DNA of 35,687 bases. It comes from Zoogloeaceae bacterium. Its GTDB lineage: Bacteria > Pseudomonadota > Gammaproteobacteria > Burkholderiales > Rhodocyclaceae. The number at the start of each line of letters is the position of its first letter. Position 1 is the first letter of the stretch. The translations under genes were made by a program, and so were the position numbers. This document shows, piece by piece, positions 16,705 to 24,319 of the stretch. The stretch spans positions 1 to 35,687 of the forward strand of contig JAITRP010000117.1 of NCBI GenBank assembly GCA_031288305.1, given 5' to 3'. Under the pieces are notes generated by a model, which had not been told where the DNA came from, did not search any database, and saw only the letters and a list, made by a program, of their open reading frames with translations.

Positions 16705-17432
16705 TGCTGCTTTGCCTGGATGCGGGCAACAGCCGCCTGAAATGGGGCCTGAGCCAGGAGCGCGCGGGCGGCTGGCAGGGCCAGGGAGCCTTGTCCTGGA
16801 CGGATATCGCCCATCTGCCCCAGGCGCTTGCCGCCGCGGGCGCGGCATCGACGCCACATTCGGCGCGCCTGGCCAGTGTGGTCGGTCGCGAACGGGAAAC
16901 GCTGCTCCGGCGTGTGCTGCAGGCAGCCTATCCGCGCCTTGCGCTGGATGTTGTGCGTAGCGGCGCGGCAGCGGCGGGCGTATGTAACGGCTACAGCGCG
17001 CCGGAAACGCTGGGTGCGGATCGCTGGTGCGCCCTGATTGGCGCGCGCGCGCTGGAAGCGCGTCCCTGCCTGGTCGTCATGGCGGGCACAGCCACTACCG
17101 TGGATAGCCTGGATGCGGCGGGCAATTTCCTGGGCGGTCTGATTCTGCCGGGTTTGCAGATGATGCGAACGGCGCTCATGGAGGGCACGACGCTCTCCCC
17201 CGCGGTCCTGGGCGCGCATCTTCCTTTTCCCCGCAATACGGCGGACGCGATTGCCAGCGGTTGCCTGGAAGCTCAGGCAGGCGCCATCGAACGCGCCTTC
17301 CTGCGTTTGCCCGATGCCGCCTGTTGCCTTCTTTCCGGCGGCGCGGCGCCAACGCTGCTGCCGCTGCTCGCCGCGCTGCCCGCGCGCCATGTTCCCTGCC
17401 TAGTGCTGGAAGGTTTGCGCCGGATGGAGTAG
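16704..17432 (+). CDS. coaX: Type III pantothenate kinase
   Basis: CoaX phosphorylates pantothenate, the first step of coenzyme A synthesis, without feedback inhibition by CoA. This 242-residue ASKHA-fold protein has the phosphate-binding DAGNSRLKWG at 6-15, the conserved GADRWCALIGA, the TATTVDSLD motif (usually TAxTxD) and GGLILPGLQMMRTAL. birA-coaX adjacency is common in betaproteobacteria. The start overlaps birA. Three bases after the stop an R1 repeat begins (17435), which probably ends the transcript. Confidence 0.95.
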   Translation: MLLCLDAGNSRLKWGLSQERAGGWQGQGALSWTDIAHLPQALAAAGAASTPHSARLASVVGRERETLLRRVLQAAYPRLALDVVRSGAAAAGVCNGYSAPETLGADRWCALIGARALEARPCLVVMAGTATTVDSLDAAGNFLGGLILPGLQMMRTALMEGTTLSPAVLGAHLPFPRNTADAIASGCLEAQAGAIERAFLRLPDAACCLLSGGAAPTLLPLLAALPARHVPCLVLEGLRRME

Positions 17433-17743
17433 AAACGTCAAAACCTACTTTTTGCCCGGTTCAGTCAGCAAAAAAGGACAGGCAAAGCCTGCCTTTTCTG
17501 GGGTAAAGGCAACGCAACCCACTACCACCTGCACGGTACTGTAGGGGCGCACTGCGCGCGCCCGTCAGCCGTCACGCGGCGGATGATTTGCGGGCGCAGA
17601 GCGCTCCTATAACCACCATAAGGCCGAAAGCCGCGCAAAAAAAGCGGAGGGTTGCTTTTTGCCGCTTCTTGCGGGAGCGGATGCCGATGTTCGGGTCTGG
17701 TTTTGCTTTATCATGCCGTCTCCAGATTTTTTGGCCTTTTTTT
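17433..17743. repeat. R1 composite, degenerate copy, in the coaX / glycosyltransferase gap
   Basis: It begins ACGTCAAAACCTAC at 17435, an R1 terminus lacking eight internal bases. CTTTTTGCCCGGTTCAGTCAGC and the CAAAAAAGGACAGG...CCTGCCTTTTCTGG hairpin (17471-17502) follow, then a TAGGGGCGCACTGCGCGCGCCC palindrome near 17542-17563. The distal end (about 17620-17680) holds a GCCGCGCAAAAAAAGC...GCTTTTTGCCGC hairpin rather than a clean R1 terminus. No gene is seen. The glycosyltransferase start follows at 17744. Confidence 0.75.
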
Positions 17744-18916
17744 ATGCGCGTCCTGATGGTTTCCGATGTTTATTTCCCGCGTATCAATGGCGTGTCCACG
17801 TCCATTGAAACGTTCAGGAAAACACTGCAATCCTGCGGCATCGAAGTCGAAATCGTCGCGCCGCGCTATGGCGACGAGCCGGAGGAAAGCGGCGTTACCC
17901 GCGTGAAAAGCAGGCGGATTCCCTTTTCGCTCGACGTGGAGGACAAATGGCTTTCGTGGCGCAAGATGAAAAGCGCCGCGCTGGAGCGCGCCCGCGAATG
18001 CGACCTGATCCATATCCATACGCCGTTCGTCGCCCATTATGCGGGCATCCACGCCGCGCGCTTGCTGCGTCTTCCGGCGCTGGCGACCTATCACACGTTG
18101 TTTGTCGAATATCTGCAATATTACGTGCCCTTCCTGCCGCGTCGGCATCTGAGCCGCATCGCGCGCAGCTTTTCCCGCCGCCAGTGCAACGCCCTCGACG
18201 CCATCGTCGTGCCTTCCGCCGCCATGCTGGAGCAATTGACCGCCTATGGCGTGCAAGTGCCCATGCACATCCTGCCGACCGGCGTGCCGCTGGAAAAATT
18301 CGCGCGCGGCGACCGGGCGGCATTTCGCCGGGAACACGGCATCGACGAAGAGCGTCCGGTCGCGCTGTTCGTCGGGCGCGTCGCGCATGAAAAGAACATC
18401 GGCTTTTTGCTGCGCGTCTGGGCGCGCGCCTTGCGGCAAAATCCCGATCTCCTGCTGCTGGCGGCGGGCGACGGCCCGGCGCTGCCCGATCTCAAAAGGG
18501 AAGCGGAAACCCTGGGCATTGCCCATGCCGTTCATTTTCTTGGCTATCTCGACCGCAACGCGGCCTTGCTGGATTGCTACGCCGCCGCCGACGTGTTCGT
18601 GTTCGCTTCGCTCACCGAAACGCAGGGACTGGTGCTGCCGGAGGCGATGGCGGCGGGATTGCCCGTGATCGCGCTCTCCCGGCTGGGGACGCGCGACATT
18701 CTGGAAGCGGGCAGGGGTTGCCTCGCGCCGCCGGAAGAGGAAGACGCCTTTGCCGAAACGGTGTTGCGTTTCTTTGCCGACGCCGCGCTGCGCGCGCGTT
18801 TGGCGGCGGAAGCCCCGGAAACCGCCCGCGACTGGTCGGATGTCGCCAGTTCCCGGCGCATGGCCGAACTGTATCGCGCCCTGGCCTCCTCCACGCCCCG
18901 GCATGATGAATCCTGA
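17744..18916 (+). CDS. GT4-family glycosyltransferase
   Basis: This 390-residue GT-B fold enzyme transfers a sugar from a nucleotide donor, probably to a lipid or glycan at the inner membrane. The N-terminal domain has the acceptor loop DVYFPRINGVSTSIETF, and the C-terminal domain has LFVGRVAHEKNIGFLLRVW. The donor-binding motif is SLTETQGLVLPEAMAAGLPV, with E-x7-E, which is diagnostic for GT4. The closest family by pattern is the MgtA/PimB-like mannosyl- or glucosyltransferase group. The upstream frame from 17588 is ignored because it has no family similarity. Its end overlaps the phosphoethanolamine transferase gene by about 14 bases, so both likely act on one envelope lipid or glycan. Confidence 0.88.
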   Translation: MRVLMVSDVYFPRINGVSTSIETFRKTLQSCGIEVEIVAPRYGDEPEESGVTRVKSRRIPFSLDVEDKWLSWRKMKSAALERARECDLIHIHTPFVAHYAGIHAARLLRLPALATYHTLFVEYLQYYVPFLPRRHLSRIARSFSRRQCNALDAIVVPSAAMLEQLTAYGVQVPMHILPTGVPLEKFARGDRAAFRREHGIDEERPVALFVGRVAHEKNIGFLLRVWARALRQNPDLLLLAAGDGPALPDLKREAETLGIAHAVHFLGYLDRNAALLDCYAAADVFVFASLTETQGLVLPEAMAAGLPVIALSRLGTRDILEAGRGCLAPPEEEDAFAETVLRFFADAALRARLAAEAPETARDWSDVASSRRMAELYRALASSTPRHDES

Positions 18917-20624
18917 GCGGCGCTTCGATGGGCCTGCGTTTTTCTGGCTCTTCCTTTTCGTCTGGTATTTCTCCGGCCTGCCGCAAATCCTCTATCTGCT
19001 CTCCGGCACAGGGCGAATGGAAGATTTGCTGGCGACCCTGCCCTTGAGCTTGTTCTGGCTGGCCGTGGCGCTCTTCTTGCCGCCCGCGCGGCAACGGCTG
19101 GCGCTTGGCGTCATCGGTCTGTTGCTGTGGGCGGCTTCCCTGGTCAGCCTGGGTTATTTCGGCATCCACGGAGACCCGATGACGCAAAGCGTCGTCTTTG
19201 CCATGTTCGAGTCCAACCCGGAAGAATCGCGCGAATTTTTCAGCCAGTACCTCACCTGGCAACTGGTCGGCGGCTTGTCGCTGTACACCCTGTCCGCCTT
19301 CCTGCTCTGGAAGCGGCTGCGCCCGGCGGCGTTGCCGCGCGCGCGCGTCATACCCGTCTGCGCGCTGCTGCTGGCAATCAGCGCCTGCTACCCATTGCTT
19401 ACGCGCGACCACACCGTGGAAAAGGCGCAAAACCGCCTGCGCGCCGCGATGCCCTGGCCGATCCTCACCGGCTATTGCCAGTACAACCGGCAACTGGCGC
19501 GGCTGCGCGAGCGGCTGGCAGGCAAGACGCCGCTGCTGGCGCAACTCGAAGATGTCAGCGGCGACGCGCCGCGCGCCCTCGTGCTGGTCGTTGGCGAATC
19601 GACCACAAGCCTGCGCATGAGCCTGTACGGCTACCCACGCCCAACCTCGCCCCGGCTGGAGGCGTTGCGCGCCGATGGATTGACCGTGTTCGCGGATGTG
19701 ATCGCCCCACGCCCCTACACCATCGAAGTGCTGCAACAGGCGCTCACCTTCGCGCATCAAAAAGCGCCGCGCCGTTTCCTCGACGAGCCAAGCCTGATCG
19801 ACCTGATGCGGCAGGCGGGCTACAAGACCTTCTGGATCACCAACCAGCAGACCATGAACCGCGACAGCCTGCTGACCTTCTTTGCCCGGCAGGCGGACGA
19901 AACGCGCTACCTGAACCGCCAATTCCAGCAGGACGCCAACCAGTTCGACGAGATTGTCCTCGATCCCTTTGCCCGCGCATTGCAGGACCCGGCGCGCAAA
20001 AAATTCATCGTCGTGCATTTGCTGGGCGCGCACATCAAATATCAATACCGTTACCCGAAGAGCTTCGATCGCTTCGAGGGCAAGGAACACGCGCCGCCCG
20101 GCCTGGACGCGGCAAAACTGGCGCAATACAACGCCTACGACAACGCCATGCTGTACAACGATTTCATCGTTTCCCGCCTGATCGAAACCTTTACGCGGCA
20201 GGCGGCGAACGGGTTTTTGTTGTATTTCTCCGATCACGGCGAAGAGGTTTTCGATACCGCGCCGCATCAAACCCTGGGACGCAACGAGGACGCGCCCACG
20301 CCCGGCATGTACCGCGTGCCCTTCCTCCTGTGGACTTCTCCTTCCTGGCGGACGGCGCATCCGCGCGATTTCCAGGGCATGACCGGGAGAAAATACAGCA
20401 CGGAACACTTGATCCACACCTGGTCCGATCTGGCGGGACTGCGCTACGACCGCTACCAGCCGGAACTGAGCGTGACGAACCCGGCTTTCAGGGAATTTAC
20501 GCGCTGGATCGGCAACCCCGATGGCAAGCTTGAGGATTTCGACGGGATGTGCTGGCAATGCGGCGCGCACAAGGATTCAGGGAAACCGGAGGAAGCGCCC
20601 GCCCGCCGGAAAACGGGACGCTGA
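18903..20624 (+). CDS. Phosphoethanolamine transferase, CptA/EptC-like sulfatase-fold membrane enzyme
   Basis: Such enzymes move phosphoethanolamine from phosphatidylethanolamine to lipid A, LPS core or glycans in the periplasm, often changing resistance to cationic peptides. The N-terminal third (about 1-165) has four or five membrane helices. The periplasmic alkaline-phosphatase-like domain has the metal/nucleophile motif GESTTSLRMSLYGYPRPTSP (a Thr as nucleophile), close to the CptA pattern. Later metal ligands are in VHLLGAHIKYQYRYP and YFSDHGEEVFD. About 574 residues is usual. The start is the tandem ATG at 18903/18906, inside the end of the glycosyltransferase gene. Lipid A versus core or glycan specificity cannot be read from sequence. 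Confidence 0.9.
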   Translation: MMNPERRFDGPAFFWLFLFVWYFSGLPQILYLLSGTGRMEDLLATLPLSLFWLAVALFLPPARQRLALGVIGLLLWAASLVSLGYFGIHGDPMTQSVVFAMFESNPEESREFFSQYLTWQLVGGLSLYTLSAFLLWKRLRPAALPRARVIPVCALLLAISACYPLLTRDHTVEKAQNRLRAAMPWPILTGYCQYNRQLARLRERLAGKTPLLAQLEDVSGDAPRALVLVVGESTTSLRMSLYGYPRPTSPRLEALRADGLTVFADVIAPRPYTIEVLQQALTFAHQKAPRRFLDEPSLIDLMRQAGYKTFWITNQQTMNRDSLLTFFARQADETRYLNRQFQQDANQFDEIVLDPFARALQDPARKKFIVVHLLGAHIKYQYRYPKSFDRFEGKEHAPPGLDAAKLAQYNAYDNAMLYNDFIVSRLIETFTRQAANGFLLYFSDHGEEVFDTAPHQTLGRNEDAPTPGMYRVPFLLWTSPSWRTAHPRDFQGMTGRKYSTEHLIHTWSDLAGLRYDRYQPELSVTNPAFREFTRWIGNPDGKLEDFDGMCWQCGAHKDSGKPEEAPARRKTGR

Positions 20625-20634
20625 GCGTGAAAAT

Positions 20635-20663
20635 ACAAAACGCCGGACTCGCCGACGTTTTGT
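20635..20663. terminator. Bidirectional terminator between phosphoethanolamine transferase and tRNA-fMet
   Basis: ACAAAACGCCGG at 20635-20646 pairs with CCGACGTTTTGT at 20652-20663 (one mismatch) around a five-base loop. It lies 11 bases after the plus-strand stop and 10 bases beyond the 3' end of the minus-strand tRNA, and serves both. Confidence 0.85.
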
Positions 20664-20671
20664 AAATGGTG

Positions 20672-20749
<78 letters not shown>

Positions 20750-20768
20750 TCAGAGTCAGAGAAAGACG

Positions 20769-20797
20769 ATTATAGGGAGGATGCGAGATGGCGTCAA
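20769..20797 (-). promoter_or_regulatory. Near-consensus sigma70 promoter of tRNA-fMet
   Basis: On the minus strand TTGACG (20797-20792) and TATAAT (20774-20769) are separated by exactly 17 bases. The expected start near 20762 is about 13 bases upstream of the mature tRNA. A GC-rich CCTCCC run precedes the -10 box. The spacing and boxes indicate a strong promoter. Confidence 0.9.
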
Positions 20798-20829
20798 CGA
20801 TCAGAAGAAGGCAAGGGAAACCCATTACC

Positions 20830-21042
20830 GTCCGGTCATAGGGGCGCACTGTGCACGCCCCTATGACCGGACGGACGGGTAGTGGGTTACGTTGTCTTTA
20901 TTCCAAAAAAGGCAGGCTTTGCCTGTCTTTTTTGGAATATGAAACCGGCACAAGGCCGAAGGCTGGTCTGGCGAAGCCAAATGCGGCTTTGCTCTTGCAG
21001 GTTGCAAAGCCGCGCAAAAAGTAGGTTTTCATTTTTTGACGT
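20830..21042. repeat. R1 composite copy with a 17-bp perfect palindrome
   Basis: The left part is a perfect inverted repeat: GTCCGGTCATAGGGGCG (20830-20846) pairs with 20856-20872 around a nine-base loop. The TTCCAAAAAAGGCAGG...CCTGTCTTTTTTGGAA hairpin (about 20902-20939) follows, then GGCTGGTCTGGCGAAGCC and a CGGCTTTGC...GCAAAGCCG hairpin. The right end is an R1 terminus, GTAGGTTTTC...TTGACGT (21021-21042). That terminus lies six bases from the ccmB stop codon and probably serves as its terminator. No gene is present. Confidence 0.8.
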
Positions 21043-21047
21043 CTTTT

Positions 21048-21716
21048 CTATTCCAGCGCGATCCGCAGCGCCGCCGCCGCCGCCCAGGGCGCGAAGGTCA
21101 GTCCGCCGACCGTCAGCGCCGCCAGCAGGAAGAGATGCGCGGCGGGACTCGCGCCGCCAACACAGGCATCAACCGCGCCCGTGCCGAAAATCAGCACGGG
21201 AATATACAGAGGCAGCACCAACAAGGAAAGCAGCACGCCGCCGCCGCGCAGCCCTAGGGTGAGCGCCGCGCCAATCGCGCCGATGCTGGAAAGCGCCGGC
21301 GTGCCGATGAACACCGAGAACACCAGCGTCGCCAGCGCCTCCGGCGGCAAATCGAACTGCAACCCCAGAAGCGGCGCAATCAAGGCCAGCGGCAGGCCGG
21401 AAACCAGCCAGTGCGCCAGCGTCTTGCCCAGCACCGTCAATCCCAGCGGATAGGGCGCGAGCGCCAGTTGCTCCAGCGCGCCGTCGTGAAAATCCTCGGC
21501 AAACATCCGGGGCAGCGAAAGCATGGTCGCCAAAAGCGCGCCCACCCAGATCACGCCGGGCGCGAGACGACGCAGAATTTCCGCCTCCGGCCCCACCCCC
21601 AGTGGAAACAGGCTGGCGACGAGAATGAAAAAAAACAGCACCGAACACACGTCCGCCGGACGCCGCAAGGCCAGACGCAGATCGCGGGCGATGACATAAA
21701 AGACGATGCGCAGCAT
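21048..21716 (-). CDS. ccmB: Haem exporter membrane protein CcmB (cytochrome c maturation, system I)
   Basis: CcmB is the membrane subunit of the CcmABCD complex that releases haem-loaded CcmE for cytochrome c assembly. The 222-residue protein has six hydrophobic helices and the family signatures ARDLRLALRRPADVCSVLFF near the N-terminus and MLSLPRMFAEDFHDGALEQL in the first loop. It starts three bases after the ccmA stop. Usually ccmC, ccmD and ccmE follow; here the gene is followed immediately by an R1 repeat and then the tRNA-fMet region, so the rest of the ccm set must lie elsewhere or be absent. Confidence 0.95.
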   Translation of the reverse strand: MLRIVFYVIARDLRLALRRPADVCSVLFFFILVASLFPLGVGPEAEILRRLAPGVIWVGALLATMLSLPRMFAEDFHDGALEQLALAPYPLGLTVLGKTLAHWLVSGLPLALIAPLLGLQFDLPPEALATLVFSVFIGTPALSSIGAIGAALTLGLRGGGVLLSLLVLPLYIPVLIFGTGAVDACVGGASPAAHLFLLAALTVGGLTFAPWAAAAALRIALE

Positions 21717-21719
21717 GAT

Positions 21720-22337
21720 CTACGCGCCCAATCGCAGACGCCGCGCCGGTGCGGCGGAGATTTCCACCGCCTGATGCGTGGTCATCACCACCAGTCCGCC
21801 GCGTTGCAGATGCGCGCCTATCACCCCGGAAAGCCAGGCCATCGCCTGCGTGTCCAACGCCACGAAAGGCTCGTCGAGTATCCACAGCGGACGGCGTTCG
21901 CGCGCCAGCCGGGCAAGCGCCGCTCGCCGTTTCTGGCCTTGCGAGAGATAGCGGCAGGCTAGGTCTTCGCGTCCGGCCATCCCCACCTGTTCCAGCACCG
22001 CCAGCGCCGCGTCTTCCCCCAGCGGTTCGCCCGCCAGATGGGCACTGGCGAGGAGATTTTCCAGCGGCGTCAGGTCTTCCTTGACAGCGTTCTGATGGCC
22101 GAGGTAACAGAGTTGGGCGTGAAAATCCCCGCCCAGACGACGAATTTCCTCGCCCTGCCAACGGATTTCCCCGGCATCCGGCGGCGTCAAGCCGCACAAC
22201 ATGCGCAGCAAGGTGGTCTTACCCGCCCCGTTCTTGCCTTCCAAAAACAACAGTTCCCCCGCCACGAGCGTGAAGCCGACGCCTTGAAACAGACGCTGAT
22301 CGCCACGCAAACCCGCAAGATTCAGGATGTTCAGCAT
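21720..22337 (-). CDS. ccmA: Haem exporter ATP-binding protein CcmA
   Basis: This 205-residue ABC ATPase powers the CcmABCD complex. Walker A is GKNGAGKTTLLR; the Q-loop region is YLGHQNAVKEDLTPLENL (the YLGHxxAxKxxLT pattern typical of CcmA); the signature motif is LSQGQKRRAALARL; Walker B is LWILDEPFVALD; and the H-loop is VMTTHQAVE. I start at the ATG at 22337 (MLNILNLAGLRG), two bases after the stop of the cytochrome c' lipoprotein gene, which implies translational coupling. The longer frame adds only nine unrelated residues. Confidence 0.96.
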   Translation of the reverse strand: MLNILNLAGLRGDQRLFQGVGFTLVAGELLFLEGKNGAGKTTLLRMLCGLTPPDAGEIRWQGEEIRRLGGDFHAQLCYLGHQNAVKEDLTPLENLLASAHLAGEPLGEDAALAVLEQVGMAGREDLACRYLSQGQKRRAALARLARERRPLWILDEPFVALDTQAMAWLSGVIGAHLQRGGLVVMTTHQAVEISAAPARRLRLGA

Positions 22338-22339
22338 GG

Positions 22340-22804
22340 TTAGCGCTTGTACCTCTTGTGGCAACTGCGGCAGCTTGCCTCCACCGGCGCGTAGGCCGCC
22401 TTGAGCGTCTCCACGGCCTGCTCCGCCTCTTCTGGCGCGTTCTGCGCGGCAAATTGCAGGTCCTTTACAGCGCGAATGAACTTGTCACGCTCATCGGCAA
22501 AAATCTCTGGCTCCTGCCACAGACGGTCGGTGGACTTGCTGGGTGGATATTGCGTCTCCGCCCCGAAGTATTCCCACGGCGCGTCTTTCAATTCCGCGAG
22601 TTTTTCGGTGTGCTGCCGGAAGGTTTCCGCCTTGTACGTTTCCTCGCGCAACTGAATGCCCATCGGCTCAAAACTTTTCAGGATCGCCCGGAACGTCGCC
22701 TGTCGATGCGCCACCGGCTTTCCTGGCCGCGTATCCTCCACTTCGCCGCAGGCGACCAGCAGGAAAGCAAAAAACAACAAAGAAAAAAGAGATTTGACGG
22801 ACAT
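22340..22804 (-). CDS. Cytochrome c'/c556-type lipoprotein
   Basis: A 154-residue lipoprotein: MSVKSLFSLLFFAFLLVACG gives a signal peptide with an LVAC lipobox. The body is a predicted four-helix bundle of the cytochrome c' superfamily. It has one haem site at the extreme C-terminus, CRSCHKRYKR, the diagnostic position for this class. In the first helix, where c556-type proteins carry a distal Met, the sequence is HRQATFRAILKSFEPM; Phe in that position would favour a five-coordinate, gas-binding haem of c' type, but the alignment is by eye. It heads the ccmA-ccmB operon, an unusual but logical neighbour because the Ccm system matures it. Confidence 0.85.
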   Translation of the reverse strand: MSVKSLFSLLFFAFLLVACGEVEDTRPGKPVAHRQATFRAILKSFEPMGIQLREETYKAETFRQHTEKLAELKDAPWEYFGAETQYPPSKSTDRLWQEPEIFADERDKFIRAVKDLQFAAQNAPEEAEQAVETLKAAYAPVEASCRSCHKRYKR

Positions 22805-23461
22805 GATGCGCAACGAACGAGAAAAGGCGCACATGATAATGCAGATCGGGGGTTCGGAAGACAGAGGGCGGAGAACAGAGGACAGAGCGGTCGCTGACGC
22901 GGCCTTTGTCGTCAGGGATCGGAATCAGGAATCAGTGAGGGCGGTTCTGGATTTGTTCGCTGAGCAAAAACGCCGGGCGGCACGCGTCTTTCCTATCTGC
23001 GCGCGCCACGCGCCGCGCCAATCTCTCCACTCGTCATTACGATGGGGTTTGCCCTTGCCTTGGCGTGGCGATCATAATGCATCTGCCGATCCGTCACCTC
23101 TGTCTGCCATACTGACCGCCACCGTGTGCGGCAGCCCTTGCGTATCCACGGTGTGATGCCAGACCTTCTTGCCCGCATCATAGCCTTCGCTCTTCGCCGT
23201 GTCCGTGTTCTTGACGCTTTGCGCATCCACAATCAACAACATACTGCAAGCATTGTTGTTTCTCTCGGGCCGCACCAGCCTGATTTTTTAGAGTATTTTC
23301 TATTTAAATCATTACAGTTTCTTTGTGGAAAGTTCGACTGAACCAGGTTTCTGCGCATATAGTGTCAATACCTAAACTGAAACTGCTCTAGTCCCTGGTT
23401 CCTGACCCGATTCCTGAACCTCGGTGTTAGACTGGCAAACTTTCATTTTTTTCTTTTCCTC
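22805..23461. other. 657-bp gap with repeat R4, IS5 remnant and an AT-rich tail
   Basis: Near 22845-22900 is a purine-rich stretch (GGAAGACAGAGGGCGGAG and similar), a degenerate copy of repeat R4. 22900-23080 shows nothing recognisable. 23083-23275 is a transposase fragment on the minus strand. 23285-23461 is markedly AT-richer than the rest of the window (TTTTTTAGAGTATTTTC, CATTTTTTTCTTTTCC) and leads directly to the GTG of the PHP gene. No intact gene is seen. Confidence 0.65.
23083..23275 (-). pseudogene. IS5-family transposase, internal fragment with frameshift
   Basis: On the minus strand the frame reads RPERNNNACSMLLIVDAQSV, then KNTDTAKSEGYDAGKK and VDTQGLPHTVAVSMA. It then shifts by one base into TEVTDRQ. 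The VDAQSVKN segment carries the first catalytic Asp of IS5-type DDE transposases, and VDTQGLPHAVAVT...VTDR is the family's next strand. About ten residues between GKK and VDTQG also look damaged. Neither the N-terminal domain nor the rest of the catalytic core is present. It is a decayed remnant. Confidence 0.75.
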
Positions 23462-24319
23462 GTGTCTGCTCTGGTTTCCCCGCGTTTCGATTTGCATGTG
23501 CATTCCACGGCTTCGGATGGGCTGTTCACGCCGGAGGCGGTGGCGGCACGCGCGAAAGCGCGGGGGCTGGATGGGTTGGCATTGACCGATCACGACAGCG
23601 TGGCGGGGCTTGCCGCGGCGCGGCGGCAGGCGGCGGCGGAAGACCTGGTCTTCATCAATGGCGTGGAAATTTCCGTCGAATGGCAAGATACGCCCATACA
23701 CATCGTCGGGCTGGGCTTCGATGCGGCGCATCCGGGTCTGCTGGCGGGCTTGAAGACGACGCAGGATGGACGGCTGGAGCGGGCGCGACGCATGGACGCG
23801 GCATTGGCGGCGGCGGGCATTGCCGGTACGCTTGCCGGCGCGCTGCGGCACACGGCGCATCCGGCGCAGATTTCGCGCGCCCATTTTGCCCGCCATCTGG
23901 TGGAAATCGGCCTCTTTGCCGATACGGGCAAAGTATTCGAACAGTACCTGACGCCGGGAAAACCTGGCTACGTGCCGCATCGCTGGGCGACGCTCGCCGA
24001 GGCCGTCGGCTGGATACGCGCGGCAGGCGGCGTGGCGGTGGTGGCGCATCCGGGACGCTACGAAATCTCCAGCGGGCAGATGCGCGTGTTCCTGGGCGAG
24101 TTTCGCGATCTGGGCGGCGAGGCAATCGAAGTTTCCTCCGGCAGTCATGTGCCGGCGCATATGCGCCGTTTCGCGCGGCTGGCGCGATCATTCGGTTTTC
24201 ACGCCTCGCAGGGTTCGGACTTTCATGGCGGCGCCGGAGCGGATCTGGGCGGATTCGCGCCGCTGCCGGAAGACTTGCCGCCCGTCTGGCGCTTATTGAA
24301 TGGGGACGTCAAAAAGTGA
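23462..24319 (+). CDS. PHP-domain phosphoesterase (RNase AM / YciV-TrpH type)
   Basis: The PHP metal site is clear: LHVHSTASDG (11-20, H-x-H), LTDHDSV, NGVEISVEWQ and HIVGLGF, then VVAHPGRY and later GSDFHGG. The 285-residue length and insert (APQISRAHFARHLVE-like segment) match the YciV group. In E. coli that enzyme is RNase AM, a 5'-3' exonuclease trimming rRNA ends that also hydrolyses 3',5'-nucleoside bisphosphates. The start is GTG at 23462 with no clear ribosome binding site. The end is notable: the last codons read D-V-K-K-stop and lie inside the R1 terminal repeat that begins at 24306. It heads the order PHP-yciO-M50-trpS. Confidence 0.9.
   Translation: MSALVSPRFDLHVHSTASDGLFTPEAVAARAKARGLDGLALTDHDSVAGLAAARRQAAAEDLVFINGVEISVEWQDTPIHIVGLGFDAAHPGLLAGLKTTQDGRLERARRMDAALAAAGIAGTLAGALRHTAHPAQISRAHFARHLVEIGLFADTGKVFEQYLTPGKPGYVPHRWATLAEAVGWIRAAGGVAVVAHPGRYEISSGQMRVFLGEFRDLGGEAIEVSSGSHVPAHMRRFARLARSFGFHASQGSDFHGGAGADLGGFAPLPEDLPPVWRLLNGDVKK

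Noticed and set aside
18612-20570. A 652-residue open frame antisense to the glycosyltransferase and phosphoethanolamine transferase genes
   Set aside because: It spans two real overlapping genes on the other strand and reads as Arg/Gln/Gly-rich low-complexity sequence; GC-rich DNA produces such long shadow frames.
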